Assembly: GCA_903858195.1 (NCBI GenBank) | Contig: CAIOHW010000210.1 | Coordinates: 1-5,981, forward strand | DNA: 5,981 bases | Direction: 5' to 3' | Source: Oligoflexia bacterium | Lineage (GTDB): Bacteria > Bdellovibrionota > UBA1018 | Shown: positions 5,791 to 5,981 of the stretch, piece by piece | Position numbering within the stretch: the first letter of the stretch is position 1 | How the letters are laid out: every line of letters starts with the position of its first letter | Translations under genes and position numbers: made by a program | The notes under the pieces: model-generated | What the model was told of the DNA's origin: nothing | The model's input: only the letters and a program-made list of their open reading frames with translations | Database searches by the model: none

Positions 5791-5981
5791 GTGAGCGACC
5801 TTCCGCACTTGGATGCCCATCTTTTTATCTGCACCAACCGAAAGCCCGAGGGAAAGGCAAGCTGCGCCCCTCGTGGATCCGAAGCGCTTCGCGACCGGGT
5901 CAAGCAGGCGGCTGCGAAGCTTGCCGGCGGGACGGATGGAAAAAGGGCGATCCGGGTCAATGCAGCCGGATGTCTTGGCCA
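5791..5981 (+). CDS. Thioredoxin-like [2Fe-2S] ferredoxin, 5' part (3' end outside window)
   Basis: Translation from GTG at 5791 gives 63 codons with no stop before the right window edge. The product begins VSDLPHLDAHLFICTNRKPEG and continues with SCAPRGSEALRD (24-35) and IRVNAAGCLG (54-63). This matches the thioredoxin-like [2Fe-2S] ferredoxin family, including the HLF.CTN opening, the GSEALR helix start and the VN.AGCL block. Cys14, Cys25 and Cys61 are three of the four expected cluster ligands; the fourth, expected just after Cys61, is beyond the edge. Such proteins are cytoplasmic electron carriers; the partner cannot be told here. The GTG start is the best match to family N-termini, with no good Shine-Dalgarno before it. 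An in-frame TTG at 5761 is an alternative. It is divergent from the START-like gene, sharing an 82-base gap. Confidence 0.85.
   Translation, partial: MSDLPHLDAHLFICTNRKPEGKASCAPRGSEALRDRVKQAAAKLAGGTDGKRAIRVNAAGCLG

Noticed and set aside
5880..5891. 12-bp palindrome CGAAGCGCTTCG
   Set aside because: It lies inside the ferredoxin coding sequence and encodes conserved family residues (SEALR region); probably chance.
5709..5960. 84-codon upstream extension of the exported START-like protein
   Set aside because: It would bury the signal peptide at residue 85 and run antisense through the ferredoxin coding region; starts at 5708 or 5744 fit better.

Overview
The window looks like ordinary chromosomal DNA from a GC-rich Gram-negative bacterium. 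The evidence is strong GC bias at third codon positions, two exported proteins with N-terminal signal peptides, and a proteobacterial-style set of housekeeping enzymes. A predatory or deltaproteobacterial-type lineage (Bdellovibrionota or similar) is my guess from the general feel of the proteins; no marker in the window proves it. I see no tRNA, rRNA, CRISPR array, insertion sequence or phage gene.

Layout. (1) Positions 2-2002, + strand: a compact three-gene run. It holds the 3' part of a glutamyl-Q tRNA(Asp) synthetase-like gene, which overlaps by four bases (ATGA) a complete 3-hydroxyisobutyryl-CoA hydrolase-family gene. Ten bases later comes a small protein with a GreA/GreB C-terminal domain. 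(2) Positions 2003-2391: a gap of nearly 390 bases with no convincing gene but several potential RNA hairpins, including one pairing that could hide the ribosome binding site of the next gene. (3) Positions 2392-4269, + strand: a 625-residue putative exported lipoprotein of unknown function whose mature cysteines fall in five local pairs. (4) Positions 4270-4329: a short gap ending in a perfect 11-bp inverted repeat that touches the start codon of the next gene. (5) Positions 4330-4665, + strand: a 111-residue zinc-finger protein with a MYND/HIT-like C6H2 pattern and a low-complexity tail. (6) Positions 4680-5708, - strand: a convergent gene for an exported two-domain protein, probably an Ig-like domain followed by a START/SRPBCC-like domain. 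(7) Positions 5791-5981, + strand: the 5' end of a thioredoxin-like [2Fe-2S] ferredoxin gene, divergent from (6) and cut by the window edge.

How the genes work together: only the first three look like one transcription unit (tRNA modification, valine/branched-chain acyl-CoA catabolism, transcription-associated factor), and no shared pathway is obvious. The other genes appear to be single units. Nothing in the window forms a recognisable multi-gene defence, secretion or biosynthetic system. The most unusual items are the hairpin at the zinc-finger start codon, the zinc-finger protein itself, and the large cysteine-paired lipoprotein.
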